Shown in pieces: positions 63,235 through 64,000 of a stretch of DNA of 64,000 bases. Source of the stretch: Pseudomonas morbosilactucae (GTDB taxonomy: Bacteria > Pseudomonadota > Gammaproteobacteria > Pseudomonadales > Pseudomonadaceae). Numbering within the stretch: the first letter of the stretch is position 1; every line of letters begins with the position of its first letter. Where the stretch lies: NCBI RefSeq assembly GCF_023241715.1, contig NZ_JALQCW010000075.1:62001-126000 (forward strand), in the 5' to 3' direction. The position numbers and the translations under genes are program-made. Under the pieces are notes generated by a model. It made no database searches, had not been told where the DNA came from, and worked only from the letters and a program-made list of their open reading frames with translations.

Positions 63235-64000
63235 AGGTGTCCCGTCGCACCAGCCTCCTCCTGCTGGCCGGGGTCGCCGTCGTGCTCGCGTCGATCCTGC
63301 TGTTTCTGTACATCAATTCGAAATCGGACCAGACCGCTGCCTACACCGAATCCCGGGACCTCATCCGCCAGATCATGCAGCAGAACGCCCAATGGGAAAA
63401 CGAGATCCTCAAGGCCCGGGTCGCCATCAGTCACAACTACGACCCGCTGGTCTCGCCCTTGAGCAAAATGACCCAGCTGTGGCAAAGCTTTGACTCCATG
63501 GCCTCCCATGACCGGCGCAACCAGGCGCCTGACTGGCGCGCCACCCAGGACGCCTACCTAAACGCGATGAAGGAAAAAACCCGGCTGGTGGAGCAATTCA
63601 AGTCGCACAATGCCGTGCTGCGTAACTCTCTAGCCTTCCTGCCGACAGCCGAAGATGACATCCAAGCCCAACTGGCTCGACTGACCGATGCCGACAAACA
63701 GCAATTACAGAATATCGCCACCGACACCTATGACCTGTTGCTCAGCAGCCTGGAGTTTGCCCAGGTCACTTCCGCCGAGCACGCTGCCGATATTTTGGTG
63801 GGCCTGAACAAACTGCAAGTGAACAAGGAGCGGCTGCCACAGGACTTCCATGATTCCATCGACGTGCTCAGTAACCATATTTCGCTGATCCTGCGTGAGC
63901 AGCCCCTGGTCAACGGCCTGCTTGAACAGATCGAAATGGTTCCGGTCTCCGAGCGCCTGGACGACATCACCAACATGCTCAACCGTGACCAGCAGGAAGC
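63231..64000 (+). CDS. Membrane sensor with DAHL-like periplasmic domain (partial)
   Basis: The first 256 codons of a longer gene cut by the window edge. One membrane segment lies at about 7-28 (LLLLAGVAVVLASILLFLYI). A long all-helical periplasmic region follows (QIMQQNAQWENEILKARVAI, LSKMTQLWQSFDSMA, FKSHNAVLRNSLAFLP, DTYDLLLSSLEFAQ), which looks like the DAHL ligand-binding domain found in some histidine kinases. The start overlaps the peroxidase stop (ATGA). It is probably the sensor kinase for the two nearby receiver proteins. The kinase domain is not visible. Confidence 0.75.
   Translation, partial: MKVSRRTSLLLLAGVAVVLASILLFLYINSKSDQTAAYTESRDLIRQIMQQNAQWENEILKARVAISHNYDPLVSPLSKMTQLWQSFDSMASHDRRNQAPDWRATQDAYLNAMKEKTRLVEQFKSHNAVLRNSLAFLPTAEDDIQAQLARLTDADKQQLQNIATDTYDLLLSSLEFAQVTSAEHAADILVGLNKLQVNKERLPQDFHDSIDVLSNHISLILREQPLVNGLLEQIEMVPVSERLDDITNMLNRDQQE

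Noticed and set aside
1..64000. CRISPR arrays, tRNA or rRNA genes, insertion sequences, prophage genes
   Set aside because: Looked for on both strands; no regular direct-repeat array, tRNA-like fold, transposase motif or phage structural gene was recognised.

Overview
The window looks like about 64 kb of a Pseudomonas chromosome, most likely from the P. fluorescens group. The reasons are GC-rich codon use, PcaI/PcaJ and CatA proteins that read like pseudomonad versions, a nearly exact PcaR operator, a NahR-type regulator with a matching operator, pstSCAB facing ppk2, and six LysR-type regulators. No rRNA, tRNA, insertion sequence, prophage or CRISPR array was seen. This assignment comes from reading the sequence, not from a database search.

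Layout. 1-6.9 kb (minus strand): an iron-regulated peptide cluster with a one-module NRPS (C-A-PCP, predicted to load glycine), a PvdE/SyrD-type exporter and a TonB-dependent siderophore receptor that runs off the left edge; a Fur box overlaps the NRPS promoter. 7.2-8.8 kb: a membrane diguanylate cyclase and a frameshifted small gene. 8.9-16.4 kb: a LysR regulator facing an operon of serine acetyltransferase, glyoxalase-like protein, beta-hydroxyacid dehydrogenase, aldehyde dehydrogenase (frameshifted) and M20 amidohydrolase, followed by an orphan amino-acid binding protein. 16.7-18.3 kb: pcaIJ behind a PcaR box. 18.4-21.0 kb: an ABC exporter and a cytochrome b561. 21.2-26.9 kb: a LacI-controlled sugar cluster with a perfect palindromic operator. 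26.9-30.9 kb: GST, DJ-1/PfpI protein, coniferyl aldehyde dehydrogenase and its likely LysR regulator.

31.0-38.8 kb: an aryl-alcohol/salicylate catabolic cluster. On the minus strand lie salicylate hydroxylase, catechol 1,2-dioxygenase, aryl-alcohol dehydrogenase (frameshifted), a NahF-like aldehyde dehydrogenase, an outer-membrane MetA-pathway protein (frameshifted) and a cytochrome b561. A NahR-like regulator is divergent, with a NahR box between. The set would convert salicyl alcohol to salicylaldehyde, salicylate, catechol and cis,cis-muconate; pcaIJ would serve later in the same beta-ketoadipate route. 38.9-49.7 kb: LysR-controlled modules for small aromatic, quinone or electrophile metabolism (tautomerase, ABM monooxygenase, nitroreductase, MFS pump; SDR; alpha/beta hydrolase; and a module resembling the Bacillus MhqR regulon). 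50.3-52.1 kb: glutathione-dependent formaldehyde detoxification. 52.2-58.6 kb: phosphate genes, namely pstSCAB with a Pho box and no phoU, followed by a Fic-like protein lacking the catalytic histidine and a HAD hydrolase, with divergent ppk2. 58.8-64 kb: c-di-GMP signalling, with a response regulator carrying a degenerate HD-GYP domain facing an overlapping operon of REC-GGDEF-EAL protein, di-haem cytochrome c peroxidase-like protein and a DAHL-type membrane sensor cut by the right edge.

Six genes are broken by single frameshifts, two of them exactly at 6-8 base homopolymers. These may be sequence errors or real decay; raw reads would decide.
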